From: Clostridiales bacterium
GTDB taxonomy: Bacteria > Bacillota > Clostridia > Lachnospirales > Lachnospiraceae
Direction of reading: 5' to 3'
Length of the DNA: 64,000 nt
NCBI GenBank assembly: GCA_012735495.1
Contig: JAAYHD010000045.1
Span: 1 to 64,000 of the forward strand
The translations under genes were made by a program, and so were the position numbers. Positions 8,630 through 16,301 of this stretch are shown here, piece by piece. The notes beneath the pieces were generated by a model, which saw only the letters and a list, made by a program, of their open reading frames with translations, searched no databases and had not been told where the DNA came from. The first letter of the stretch is position 1. Each line of letters opens with the position of its first letter.

Positions 8630-10405
8630 ATGTCAATTAATGCAATCAAAGATGATGAATATATAAGCTCGGTGAGCAAGAAAACCACCATGACCCGGTT
8701 ATTCCGCTACCTGCTGGCATATAAGGGAACCATAACTGCTGTTATTCTTATTATGCTGGTAACGGTGGCAATCTCAATAATCAACCCCCTGCTTATTGAA
8801 AGGGCGGTTGACGTACACATAGCCAACAAGGATATGGAAGGATTGCTGAAAATAATCGGGTTTGGCCTGACAATAAACCTTATCTTTATTCTGCTTGTAA
8901 AATTAAGAATGTATCTGATGGCCAGGATGTCAAACGACGTGCTCCTTAAAATAAGGCAGGAGCTGTATACCCATATCCAAACATTAAGCTTCGGCTTCTT
9001 TGACAGCAGGCCGACGGGAAAGATACTTGCAAGAATTATCGGCGATGTCAACTCACTGAAGGATGTGCTGTCGGACAGCGTTACAACCTTAATACCGGAT
9101 TTTGTAACCATAAGCGCGGTTGTCATAATTATGCTGGCAAAGAACTGGAGGCTGGCCTTGGCCTCCCTGACAAGCCTTCCGCTAATGCTTGCCGGACTCT
9201 GGTTTATCGAGACAGCATCCCATAAAAGGTGGCGGATACACAGGAAAAAGAGCTCAAACCTGAATGCGTTCATACATGAGGACATTTCGGGAATGAGGGT
9301 TATCCAGAGCTTTACCGCTGAAGGCGAAGCGGAAGAGGATTTTGATCAGCTGGTCAAGGAGCACAGGGATTCATTCATAAAGGCAATTCTTATAAATGAC
9401 GGCTTTTTCTCGGTGGTTGACATAAGCTGGGGAATCGGAAGCATCATGATGTACCTGGTAGCCATCAAGGTTATGGGCATCGGAGTCGATAACGTGGGAA
9501 CCCTGATATCATTCGGCATGTATATAGGCATGTTCTGGCGGCCCATCATGAACCTGAGCAATTTCTACAACAAGCTTATTACCAATATATCCGGGGCTGA
9601 AAGGGTGTTTGACATTCTGGATACGAAGCCGGAGATTACGGATGCGCCGAATGTTATTGAAATGCCGGTTATCAAAGGGGAGGTCGTTTTTGACCATGTA
9701 TCCTTTTCCTATGACAAGGATACGCAGGTGCTGAATGACGTCAGCTTCTCGGTAAAGCCCGGAGAAACCATAGCGCTTGTTGGGCCTACGGGAGCAGGCA
9801 AAACGACCATTGTAAACCTGATAAGCAGGTTTTATGATGTGCAGCAGGGAAATGTGTACATTGACGGATATAATGTCAAGGATGTCTCCATTGAGAGCTT
9901 AAGGAAACAGATGGGCATCATGACACAGGACAATTTCCTTTTTTCAGGTACGGTGAAGGACAATATAAGATACGGAAAGTTGGATGCCACCGATGAGGAA
10001 ATCATTGCCGCAGCCAAGGCGGTTAACGCCCATGATTTTATAATGAAGCTGGAAAAGGGATACGATACGGAGCTGAGAGAAAGGGGAGCAGGGCTTTCCA
10101 TCGGACAGAAGCAGCTTTTGGCCTTTGCAAGAACCATGGTATCCCAGCCGAAGATACTGATATTGGATGAGGCCACATCAAGCATAGATACCCACACCGA
10201 AATCCTGGTTCAGAAAGGCATAGAAACCCTTTTGAAGGGAAGGACATCCTTTGTTATAGCACACCGGCTTTCTACCATTGTCAAGGCTGACCGCATATTT
10301 GTCATTGACGACGGCAAGATTAAGGAAGAGGGTAGCCATCAGGAGCTGCTTGCCAGGAAGGGCTTGTATTACAGCCTGTACATGGCCCAGTTCAAGAATA
10401 TATAA
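8630..10405 (+). CDS. ABC exporter half-transporter, catalytic subunit (BmrD/YheH-like)
   Basis: Partner of the preceding gene: 591 residues, six membrane helices (about 20-310), then the ATPase domain with Walker A GPTGAGKTT (near residue 385), Q-loop TQDNF, signature LSIGQKQ, Walker B LILDEATSSID with the catalytic Glu, and the H-loop VIAHRLS. The signature is non-canonical (LSIGQ rather than LSGGQ). In heterodimers this signature faces the partner's degenerate Walker B, so the two deviations fall in the same ATP site, as expected of a real pair. A hydrophilic N-terminal extension of about 25 residues precedes the first helix. Start ATG with TGGAGG upstream. Likely multidrug efflux; the substrate is not visible. 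Confidence 0.93.
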   Translation: MSINAIKDDEYISSVSKKTTMTRLFRYLLAYKGTITAVILIMLVTVAISIINPLLIERAVDVHIANKDMEGLLKIIGFGLTINLIFILLVKLRMYLMARMSNDVLLKIRQELYTHIQTLSFGFFDSRPTGKILARIIGDVNSLKDVLSDSVTTLIPDFVTISAVVIIMLAKNWRLALASLTSLPLMLAGLWFIETASHKRWRIHRKKSSNLNAFIHEDISGMRVIQSFTAEGEAEEDFDQLVKEHRDSFIKAILINDGFFSVVDISWGIGSIMMYLVAIKVMGIGVDNVGTLISFGMYIGMFWRPIMNLSNFYNKLITNISGAERVFDILDTKPEITDAPNVIEMPVIKGEVVFDHVSFSYDKDTQVLNDVSFSVKPGETIALVGPTGAGKTTIVNLISRFYDVQQGNVYIDGYNVKDVSIESLRKQMGIMTQDNFLFSGTVKDNIRYGKLDATDEEIIAAAKAVNAHDFIMKLEKGYDTELRERGAGLSIGQKQLLAFARTMVSQPKILILDEATSSIDTHTEILVQKGIETLLKGRTSFVIAHRLSTIVKADRIFVIDDGKIKEEGSHQELLARKGLYYSLYMAQFKNI

Positions 10406-10443
10406 ATCAAGAATAAACAATAAAGCATATGAAGTATAACAAA

Positions 10444-10486
10444 GGGCTTTTGCATAACAGCCGGAGAGGCTGATTGCAAAAGCCCA
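10444..10486. terminator. Hairpin terminator between convergent genes
   Basis: GGGCTTTTGCA pairs with TGCAAAAGCCC and an inner CAGCC/GGCTG extends the stem. It lies between the exporter operon and the convergent S1-domain gene and can serve both strands, though the T runs are short. Confidence 0.75.
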
Positions 10487-10516
10487 AATTATTATTCGGT
10501 ATAATATGGAGGCCCT

Positions 10517-11446
10517 TTAATCCAATTTAATGTTTTTAAGCAGGGATGCCAGGCTGGTTGTTGCTTCTTCTCCCGTCTGATAGGTAAACGCGGGTTCCGA
10601 ATCGTCTGCCTCAGATGCGGAAGTTTCGGCGACCGCCTTCATGCTGAGGCTGATTTTGTCATCGCTGATATCCAGTATCTGAACCGTAACGGTCTCTCCT
10701 TCTTTTAATACTTCGTTCGGTGATTTTATTCTTTTTTCGCTTATCTGGGATATGTGCAGGAGTCCGGTAAGACCGTTTCCGATATTTACAAATGCTCCGT
10801 ACGGAACGATTTTTTCAACCGTTCCCGTAACCACGGAGCCGCGGACAAGCTTAGACATCCTGCGGATTCTGTCCTTGTTGGCCTTCTTAAGTTCCACTTC
10901 CTTCCCCGACAGGACAAGCCGCCTGTCCTTTCGGGAGACGGCGATTACGACAGCTTCAATTTCCTTTCCGACCCATGCTTCCAGGTCTTCCACATATTCT
11001 ATGCTGAGCTGGGAAGCGGGAATAAAACCTCTTATACCATAAAGCCAAGTTATTACACCGCCCTTTACCGCCTGGGCAATACGGACATGGACCGCTGTTT
11101 GGGCCTCCATGATTTCGGCAAGCTTTTCCCATGACAGGATCTCATCCGCCTGCCTTTTAGACAGCAGGATATTGCCCATGCCGTCGTCTTCACTGACAAC
11201 CACACAATACATCTCTTCGCCCAAAGCGACATCCCGTTTGATGGAAAAGGTGGGATCGCTGCTGAGTTCCTCAATCTTAACTATTCCTTCCGCATAAATG
11301 CCCAGGTCAAGAACCGCCTCGGACTCGGATATGCCGATGACCGTACCCTTGATGATGTCGCCTTCTTTAATTTTTTTAAGCGATTTTTCGATTTGATCCT
11401 TAAAATCGTCCATTGACGGAATGGTTTTAAATTCATCTGAAGCCAT
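10517..11446 (-). CDS. S1 RNA-binding domain protein (ribosomal protein S1-like)
   Basis: A 309-residue protein with three S1 (OB-fold) repeats at about residues 27-100, 110-180 and 200-270. The third is the most canonical (VRGSVVTGTVEKIVPYGAFV, then GLTGLLHISQIS). An acidic, Ser/Thr-rich tail follows. Such short S1 homologues in Firmicutes bind mRNA and may aid translation or RNA turnover. The start is fixed by an in-frame TAA three codons upstream of ATG 11446. The only strong ribosome site (AAGGAGG) lies over 25 nt upstream, directly before another, out-of-frame ATG at 11475, and a GGGAG/CTCCC hairpin separates it from the true start. No operon partner is evident. It is shorter than the four-to-six-repeat S1 of proteobacteria, as usual for this phylum. 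Confidence 0.9.
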   Translation of the reverse strand: MASDEFKTIPSMDDFKDQIEKSLKKIKEGDIIKGTVIGISESEAVLDLGIYAEGIVKIEELSSDPTFSIKRDVALGEEMYCVVVSEDDGMGNILLSKRQADEILSWEKLAEIMEAQTAVHVRIAQAVKGGVITWLYGIRGFIPASQLSIEYVEDLEAWVGKEIEAVVIAVSRKDRRLVLSGKEVELKKANKDRIRRMSKLVRGSVVTGTVEKIVPYGAFVNIGNGLTGLLHISQISEKRIKSPNEVLKEGETVTVQILDISDDKISLSMKAVAETSASEADDSEPAFTYQTGEEATTSLASLLKNIKLD

Positions 11447-11507
11447 GATGTTTTACGGGAGAATATATCTCCCATCCTCCTTTTTTTCTTAATTTGAATT
11501 AATATAA

Positions 11508-12239
11508 TTATCTTGAGTATAAAAACGCATGCCCTTTCTTGCCGGTTCTTTTTACGGCTCCCACATAATTAAGGACATGCAAAGCAGTAACGGAAGCGCC
11601 TGTAGGAAGCCCGGTGGCCTTCTTATAATCCTTTGAGGTAAACCCGGTCTTAAGGGTATCCGGTATGAGCAGATCATAATCCCGGGGATTGGCTATATAT
11701 AGTTCATCTATAATATCCACCGGAATGCGGTCGCATTTGGACGAGCCCTTTTTTCTGTCGCTGCTCCAACCGTCCAGCAGACGGTATTCCTCAATATTTA
11801 AGAGCACGATTTTTATCCGCAGGTTTGGGTGCAGAAGGTAATTTTTTATCTTATAAAGCTCCGGAAATATCATATAAGGGGTTCCCTTTCTGGACGATTT
11901 CCTTGGTTTCGATATCTCGCCGGTTTGGGGGTCCACCCATCTCAGCAATTTTATATACGGAACCGGATACACAATGGTCACAGGGCAGCAATCAAGAAAT
12001 ACTTCCAGCTTTTTTCTCAGCTTATTAAAATCCCGGGACTGAATTTCAACTATTTCATAACCGTTGCATATATCGGCAACGTAGCCCTTTATTCTTATTT
12101 CATGGTTGTTTTTATTGGGTTCATAGTAGTATTTCAAGACGGAGTGTACAGTTTTTTCTCCCAGGGTTCCGATTCCCATAAGGCCTTGGTCCCGGCCGAC
12201 AACCTCGTCGCAAACCCTATGAAACAGCTGTTTATCCAT
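11508..12239 (-). CDS. Unrecognised protein, possible PD-(D/E)XK-like fold plus C-terminal winged helix
   Basis: A 243-residue soluble protein that I do not recognise with certainty. Residues about 20-80 hold a GTLGEKTVH helix, then a strand ending GYVADI, then EIVEIQSRDF. The order Asp, about ten residues, Glu-x-Gln recalls the catalytic core of PD-(D/E)XK nucleases with Gln in place of Lys. The last 50 residues (TSKDYKKATGLPTGASVTAL, ending KGHAFLYSR) look like a winged helix. The middle has a basic segment (KPRKSSRKG). It could be a nuclease or a DNA-binding regulator; neither is shown. It lies upstream of and codirectional with the S1-domain gene, 61 nt away, and is divergent from galE. 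No phage or toxin genes adjoin it. Confidence 0.7.
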   Translation of the reverse strand: MDKQLFHRVCDEVVGRDQGLMGIGTLGEKTVHSVLKYYYEPNKNNHEIRIKGYVADICNGYEIVEIQSRDFNKLRKKLEVFLDCCPVTIVYPVPYIKLLRWVDPQTGEISKPRKSSRKGTPYMIFPELYKIKNYLLHPNLRIKIVLLNIEEYRLLDGWSSDRKKGSSKCDRIPVDIIDELYIANPRDYDLLIPDTLKTGFTSKDYKKATGLPTGASVTALHVLNYVGAVKRTGKKGHAFLYSR

Positions 12240-12377
12240 AAGGACCTCATTTCAATGCATACCTGCGGTTTAAGGCGGCTTGCTTTTATCGATTTTCATC
12301 TTACAATTATAAGAATACATTATATTAATAATATGTATCAAGGCATAATTTTTATCAACAGGATTTTCAGGTTATGC

Positions 12378-12407
12378 TTGATATTTAGCCGTGTTTTATT
12401 ATATAAA
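12378..12407 (+). promoter_or_regulatory. Possible sigma-A promoter for galE
   Basis: TTGATA, an 18-nt spacer, then TATAAA, in the AT-rich 206-nt gap between the divergent genes. The -10 could also be read one or two bases away; weak support. Confidence 0.4.
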
Positions 12408-12445
12408 TAATATAAGTTATTTAAGTAAACATGGAGGGTCATATA

Positions 12446-13462
12446 ATGAAAATACTGGTTACGGGAGGAGCAGGTTATATAGCAAGCCATACCGATCTGG
12501 AGCTTCTTAATGCCGGGTATGAGGTGGTGGCTGTAGATAACTTAAGCAACTCCAGCGCGGAAGCCATAAGGAGAGTGGAAAGGCTTGCCGGCAAAAGCAT
12601 TAAATTCTATGAAAATGATATTAGAGACAAGAACGCCATGGACAACATATTCAAAAATGAGAATATAGATGCGGTAATTCATTTCGCGGGCCTGAAGGCG
12701 GTCGGGGAATCCTGCGAGATTCCATTGGCATATTATGATAATAATTTAAACGGAACCATAACCCTGCTTGAGGTTATGGAGAAGCACGGGGTAAAGAACC
12801 TGGTATTTTCCTCGTCGGCAACGGTTTACGGAGACCCTGAGACGGTGCCCATAACGGAGGAATTTCCCTTGTCGGCGACAAACCCCTATGGAAGAACAAA
12901 GCTTATGATAGAAGATATCCTGAGAGATGTTTATGCCGCGGATAAAAGCTGGAATATCGCCATACTCAGGTATTTCAACCCCATAGGAGCCCATGAAAGC
13001 GGAGAAATAGGGGAAGACCCCAACGGCATACCCAACAACCTGGTGCCGTATATAGCCAAGGTGGCTATGGGCATTCTTGATAAAATCCATGTGTTCGGCA
13101 ATGATTATGACACTCCCGACGGAACCGGGATAAGGGATTATATTCATGTTGTAGACCTGGCAATCGGCCATATCAAAGCCATTGAAAAGCTGACGCAAAA
13201 GCCCGGTCTTGTGACATACAACCTGGGAACCGGGAGGGGCTACAGCGTGCTGGAGGTTATTCATAATTACGAGAAGGCCTGCAAAAAAAAGCTTCCTTAT
13301 GTAATTGACCCAAGACGGCCGGGAGACATAGCCGTATCCTATGCGGATCCGTCAAAAGCCGAAAGGGAGCTTGGCTGGAAAGCGACCAGGGGCATAGAGG
13401 AGATGTGCAGGGATTCCTACAATTGGCAGAGAAAGAATCCGAACGGATACGGGAAGGCTTGA
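12446..13462 (+). CDS. galE: UDP-glucose 4-epimerase
   Basis: Short-chain-dehydrogenase-type epimerase that interconverts UDP-glucose and UDP-galactose with tightly bound NAD, supplying galactose for cell-surface glycans and the Leloir pathway. It has 338 residues, the normal size. The N-terminal NAD motif is GGAGYIASH, with Ala where most GalE proteins have Gly. Further motifs are [11 protein letters not shown], the catalytic Ser in SSSATVYG, and Tyr/Lys in NPYGRTK, followed by RYFNPIGAH and [17 protein letters not shown] 12446 is used because GGAGGG lies 8 nt upstream; an ATG at 12431 overlaps that site. No other galactose genes adjoin it. Confidence 0.97.
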   Translation: MKILVTGGAGYIASHTDLELLNAGYEVVAVDNLSNSSAEAIRRVERLAGKSIKFYENDIRDKNAMDNIFKNENIDAVIHFAGLKAVGESCEIPLAYYDNNLNGTITLLEVMEKHGVKNLVFSSSATVYGDPETVPITEEFPLSATNPYGRTKLMIEDILRDVYAADKSWNIAILRYFNPIGAHESGEIGEDPNGIPNNLVPYIAKVAMGILDKIHVFGNDYDTPDGTGIRDYIHVVDLAIGHIKAIEKLTQKPGLVTYNLGTGRGYSVLEVIHNYEKACKKKLPYVIDPRRPGDIAVSYADPSKAERELGWKATRGIEEMCRDSYNWQRKNPNGYGKA

Positions 13463-13512
13463 AATAATTTTTATGCAATATGATAAAATATCGTGGAAAA
13501 TCACTTACGGTA

Positions 13513-13672
13513 TTGACAATTTGTCTAAATTTTGATAATCTGGAGAAGGTTAGTACTGGAGAAGGTATAAGCCATAAATAAGCAGGGGGAGAGAGAGGTA
13601 GACGGAATAGACGGTAAGATTGACTAAAACGTGTATCTTTACGATGCACCTTTTTGGTCAATCTTATCTTTT
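13513..13672 (+). ncRNA. Candidate small RNA with its own promoter and double terminator
   Basis: Between the convergent galE and CapA genes there is TTGACA (13513-13518), a 17-nt spacer and TAATCT. About 70 nt of purine-rich sequence without an ORF follows, then two nested hairpins, each followed by T runs: GTGTATC/GATGCAC with CTTTTT, and TAAGATTGAC/GTCAATCTTA with TCTTTTT. The body has direct repeats (TGGAGAAGGT twice, TAGACGG twice). The -10 is imperfect. The hairpins may simply terminate galE. No known RNA family is recognised. Confidence 0.4.
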
Positions 13673-13673
13673 T
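13615..13673 (+). terminator. Nested rho-independent terminators after galE
   Basis: The outer 10-bp perfect stem TAAGATTGAC/GTCAATCTTA encloses a 7-bp stem GTGTATC/GATGCAC. Each stem is followed by at least five T, so either could stop transcription. Confidence 0.85.
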
Positions 13674-13688
13674 GTTTATAAAACAGAT

Positions 13689-15833
13689 TTATTGATACCA
13701 GGACCCAAGTACCTTTTTGGCAGTACGCACGGTTTCCTCATATGAGAAAGCGCCCTGCACCGCTATGTCCGAGACACCGTGCCTTTCGCCCATTTCCGGG
13801 GTGTATTCCGACAGCTTGTAGACACCGAAGCTGTAATCGGCGGGGCCGTGCTCATAATGGGTCACAATGGGGGTTATGGACGCGCTGCTTATGTATGTGC
13901 CGGTATCGTCCTTTGTTATGGTGACGTGGGCCATTCCGCCAAGCATTCTCGCGGCCTCTTTTTGATAAGAGAGGAAATTGCCCAGGGAGTAGTATACGAG
14001 CATATTATGGCCCGATTCGGAGGTTATCAGCTCCACGGGCTGAAGGACATGGGGGTGGGTGCCGATAACAAGGTCCACGCCCAGTTCATAAAAAAACTCG
14101 ACCAATTCCTTTTGGCTCTTTGAAGGTTCATAAGAGTATTCCGTCCCCCAATGGGGAAAAACGACTACAAAGTCCGCTTCTGAGCGGGCTTTTTTTAGAT
14201 CCGCTTCCATCAGGTCCTTATCCAGCAGGTTTACAAGATAGGGCCTGTCCTCGGGAATTTTATAACCGTTTAGGCCATAGGTGTAATTAAGCATGGCAAT
14301 CCGGATGCCGTTTTTTTCAATAATGGCGATGCGGTTTCGGTCTTCCCCGGACCGATTTATACCAAGTACCGTTATTTCAGGGTGTTTGTCCCAGTAATCA
14401 AGGGTGTTCAGCACGCCTTGCAGGCCTTTGTCCAACGTATGGTTTGTTGCGTGCAGCACCACGTCAAAACCGGCATTAATCAGGGCATCTCCGATTTCTG
14501 TGGGGGAGTTGAAGGCCGGGTAGCCGGAATATGTTAAATCCCTGCCTCCCAGGATGGTTTCCTGGTTGACAACCGCGATGTCGGCGGCCATGATATCATC
14601 CTTTATTTCATCATAAAGGTGGTCATAATTGTATGAACCATCCTCTTTAAGGCCGCTCTGAACCACCTCGATATGGATCAGGTTGTCTCCTACAGCAAGC
14701 AAAGTCACTTCACTTTTATTGTCAGGGTTTGCGTCCGTCGATGCTGGAAGAGCTTTGTACGGCCACTGCTCCAGTTCAAATTCGGCCCAGCGTCTTAAGG
14801 AACCCTCGTTAAATGTCCAGGAGGGCGTACGGATGGGATAATTCAGCTCTTCTTCGTAATACCAGGGGTCGTCGGGATGAAGCGGATTGGTCAGCACATG
14901 AAAATCCTGGGCGGGCATATAGCCTTGAGCCAGCAGAAAGCACCTTTTGCCTTCTTCGTTGTAAGCCATGTCCGCTACAAGCACGCAGTGGCCGGGACTT
15001 CCTCCTTCAAGCAAGATATCCCCCGGAAGCAGGTCGTCAAGCGTAATCCGGGTGCTTTCGGCAGAAAGCGACAGGGTACCGGCATAAGCAAATACATTGT
15101 TTAAGTACTTTAAGAAAGTTTCGTAAGAATTGTCATAGGAGGCGGTTTTGACCCATTCAACGTCATTGCCTTCAACCCTGATACGGTAGCCGTCCCGCCA
15201 CTTGGTATAATTCATATAAAATCCGTTGGTCAGGTGAAACGCAATCTTATCGTATTCTTCAATGGACCAATAATATTCGGCATATATACGAATGACGGAA
15301 TCCGCGCACTGCTGCAGATCCCGGTCTCCGATATCAATATCAAAGACAGCCGCATGATTATCCTGGTTGAGAACGGGCCTTCCGTCATATTTTAATATTT
15401 GGCTGCCATCGGGCTTTAGCGGGAGGGATCTGATGAACCCGGTGATTTCATATGCCTCGGAAGGAACCCGGGTATAGCCCGAAGGAGGCAGTATACGGGT
15501 ATCCAGTGTCATGCCTTCGGGATTGATTAATTCCTGCTTGTCCGGGGCCTTTATTGCGCCTGTTTCCTGCGGGGCTCCTTTGCTGTCGGAGCCGTCCTGG
15601 GCATTGTCCGGATTGCCGGGTAAGTTGCCCGAAGCATCGGAGGGATTATCATTATCATCCGAAATGTTTTTATCTGGAGTCCCGTCCGGAGCAGTATTGA
15701 CTGACCCGTTTCCGCCGGATTTCATGCAGCCGGAAAAAAGCAGCATTACAGCCAGAACAATGCATACATATCGGGCATATAATTTTCCGCGTGATATTTC
15801 AGTTTTATTTTTTGCTGTCATCCTGGTTATCAT
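13689..15833 (-). CDS. Lipoprotein with DUF4846-like domain fused to a CapA/PgsA-type phosphoesterase domain
   Basis: A 714-residue exported lipoprotein. A hydrophobic signal ends in the lipobox FSGC (Cys36), then comes a linker of about 60 residues rich in Gly, Asn, Asp and Ser. Residues about 110-360 resemble DUF4846 (PSGYTRVP, then LLPGDILLEGGSPGHCVLVAD). Residues about 375-620 match the CapA / poly-gamma-glutamate synthesis family, a metallophosphoesterase fold (LLAVGDNLIH, AVVNQETILGG, LHATNHTLDKG, FPHWGTEYS, IGTHPHVLQP). CapA-type proteins are tied to polyglutamate capsule export or wall-associated hydrolysis, but no capBC genes lie nearby. The start ATG 15833 is preceded by AAAGGAGA. 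The domain pairing is unusual; the function is unknown beyond the family. Confidence 0.85.
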   Translation of the reverse strand: MITRMTAKNKTEISRGKLYARYVCIVLAVMLLFSGCMKSGGNGSVNTAPDGTPDKNISDDNDNPSDASGNLPGNPDNAQDGSDSKGAPQETGAIKAPDKQELINPEGMTLDTRILPPSGYTRVPSEAYEITGFIRSLPLKPDGSQILKYDGRPVLNQDNHAAVFDIDIGDRDLQQCADSVIRIYAEYYWSIEEYDKIAFHLTNGFYMNYTKWRDGYRIRVEGNDVEWVKTASYDNSYETFLKYLNNVFAYAGTLSLSAESTRITLDDLLPGDILLEGGSPGHCVLVADMAYNEEGKRCFLLAQGYMPAQDFHVLTNPLHPDDPWYYEEELNYPIRTPSWTFNEGSLRRWAEFELEQWPYKALPASTDANPDNKSEVTLLAVGDNLIHIEVVQSGLKEDGSYNYDHLYDEIKDDIMAADIAVVNQETILGGRDLTYSGYPAFNSPTEIGDALINAGFDVVLHATNHTLDKGLQGVLNTLDYWDKHPEITVLGINRSGEDRNRIAIIEKNGIRIAMLNYTYGLNGYKIPEDRPYLVNLLDKDLMEADLKKARSEADFVVVFPHWGTEYSYEPSKSQKELVEFFYELGVDLVIGTHPHVLQPVELITSESGHNMLVYYSLGNFLSYQKEAARMLGGMAHVTITKDDTGTYISSASITPIVTHYEHGPADYSFGVYKLSEYTPEMGERHGVSDIAVQGAFSYEETVRTAKKVLGSWYQ

Positions 15834-15910
15834 TGACTCTCCTTTTGGGAATTATATAAATAGTATAACACAACCGGCTCAAATTGCACGTGCTTTCACA
15901 AAATATGAAA

Positions 15911-15939
15911 TTGACAAAGAAGGATTTGCATGCTATACT
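15911..15939 (+). promoter_or_regulatory. Sigma-A promoter of the metG T-box leader
   Basis: TTGACA, a 17-nt spacer, then TATACT, just upstream of the T-box RNA and divergent from the CapA lipoprotein gene. Confidence 0.85.
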
Positions 15940-15949
15940 CTGACATAAA

Positions 15950-16250
15950 CATAACGAAATATGACAATAATAGAATATAGCGGTAAAAGCGATGAAAAGA
16001 AGAGTAACCGGCGGAGCGGTCGACAGAGAACCCCGGCAGCTGAGAAGGGGAGATTTGCAGAAACCGGTGAAGATGGTCTTGGAGCAGCGCACCGAGGAAG
16101 CAATTCTTAGGCTGCGACGGCGGCATCCGTTATCATGCTAGGCTGTATTTGCAGCGACTGAGGCCCATTGTCGTGAGACGTGGGTGAATTAAAGTGGTAC
16201 CACGGGATAACCTCTCGTCTTTAAGATTTAAAGACGGGAGTTTTTTATTG
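15950..16250 (+). promoter_or_regulatory. T-box riboswitch (tRNA-Met sensing) controlling metG
   Basis: A leader of about 300 nt. Stem I carries the AGTA/GAA internal loop (GAAGAGTA on the 5' side, GTGAAG on the 3' side), followed by specifier ATG at 16073-16075. The T-box itself is AAAGTGGTACCACGGGA (16191-16207). Its variable base T in TGGT would pair with discriminator A of tRNA-Met. A terminator follows (16211-16248), mutually exclusive with the antiterminator. Uncharged tRNA-Met should allow read-through into metG. Confidence 0.93.
16211..16248 (+). terminator. T-box-controlled terminator before metG
   Basis: CTCTCGTCTTT pairs with AAAGACGGGAG (one wobble) and is followed by TTTTTT. This is the OFF structure of the metG T-box. 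Confidence 0.92.
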
Positions 16251-16301
16251 AGCGGTATTTATAATTGGATATATCAAAACGAAACGGAAAGGAAGAAGGT
16301 C

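Noticed and set aside
16194..16301. In-frame N-terminal extension of metG
   Set aside because: It would begin inside the T-box and cross the terminator; the conserved protein start and ribosome site are at 16302.
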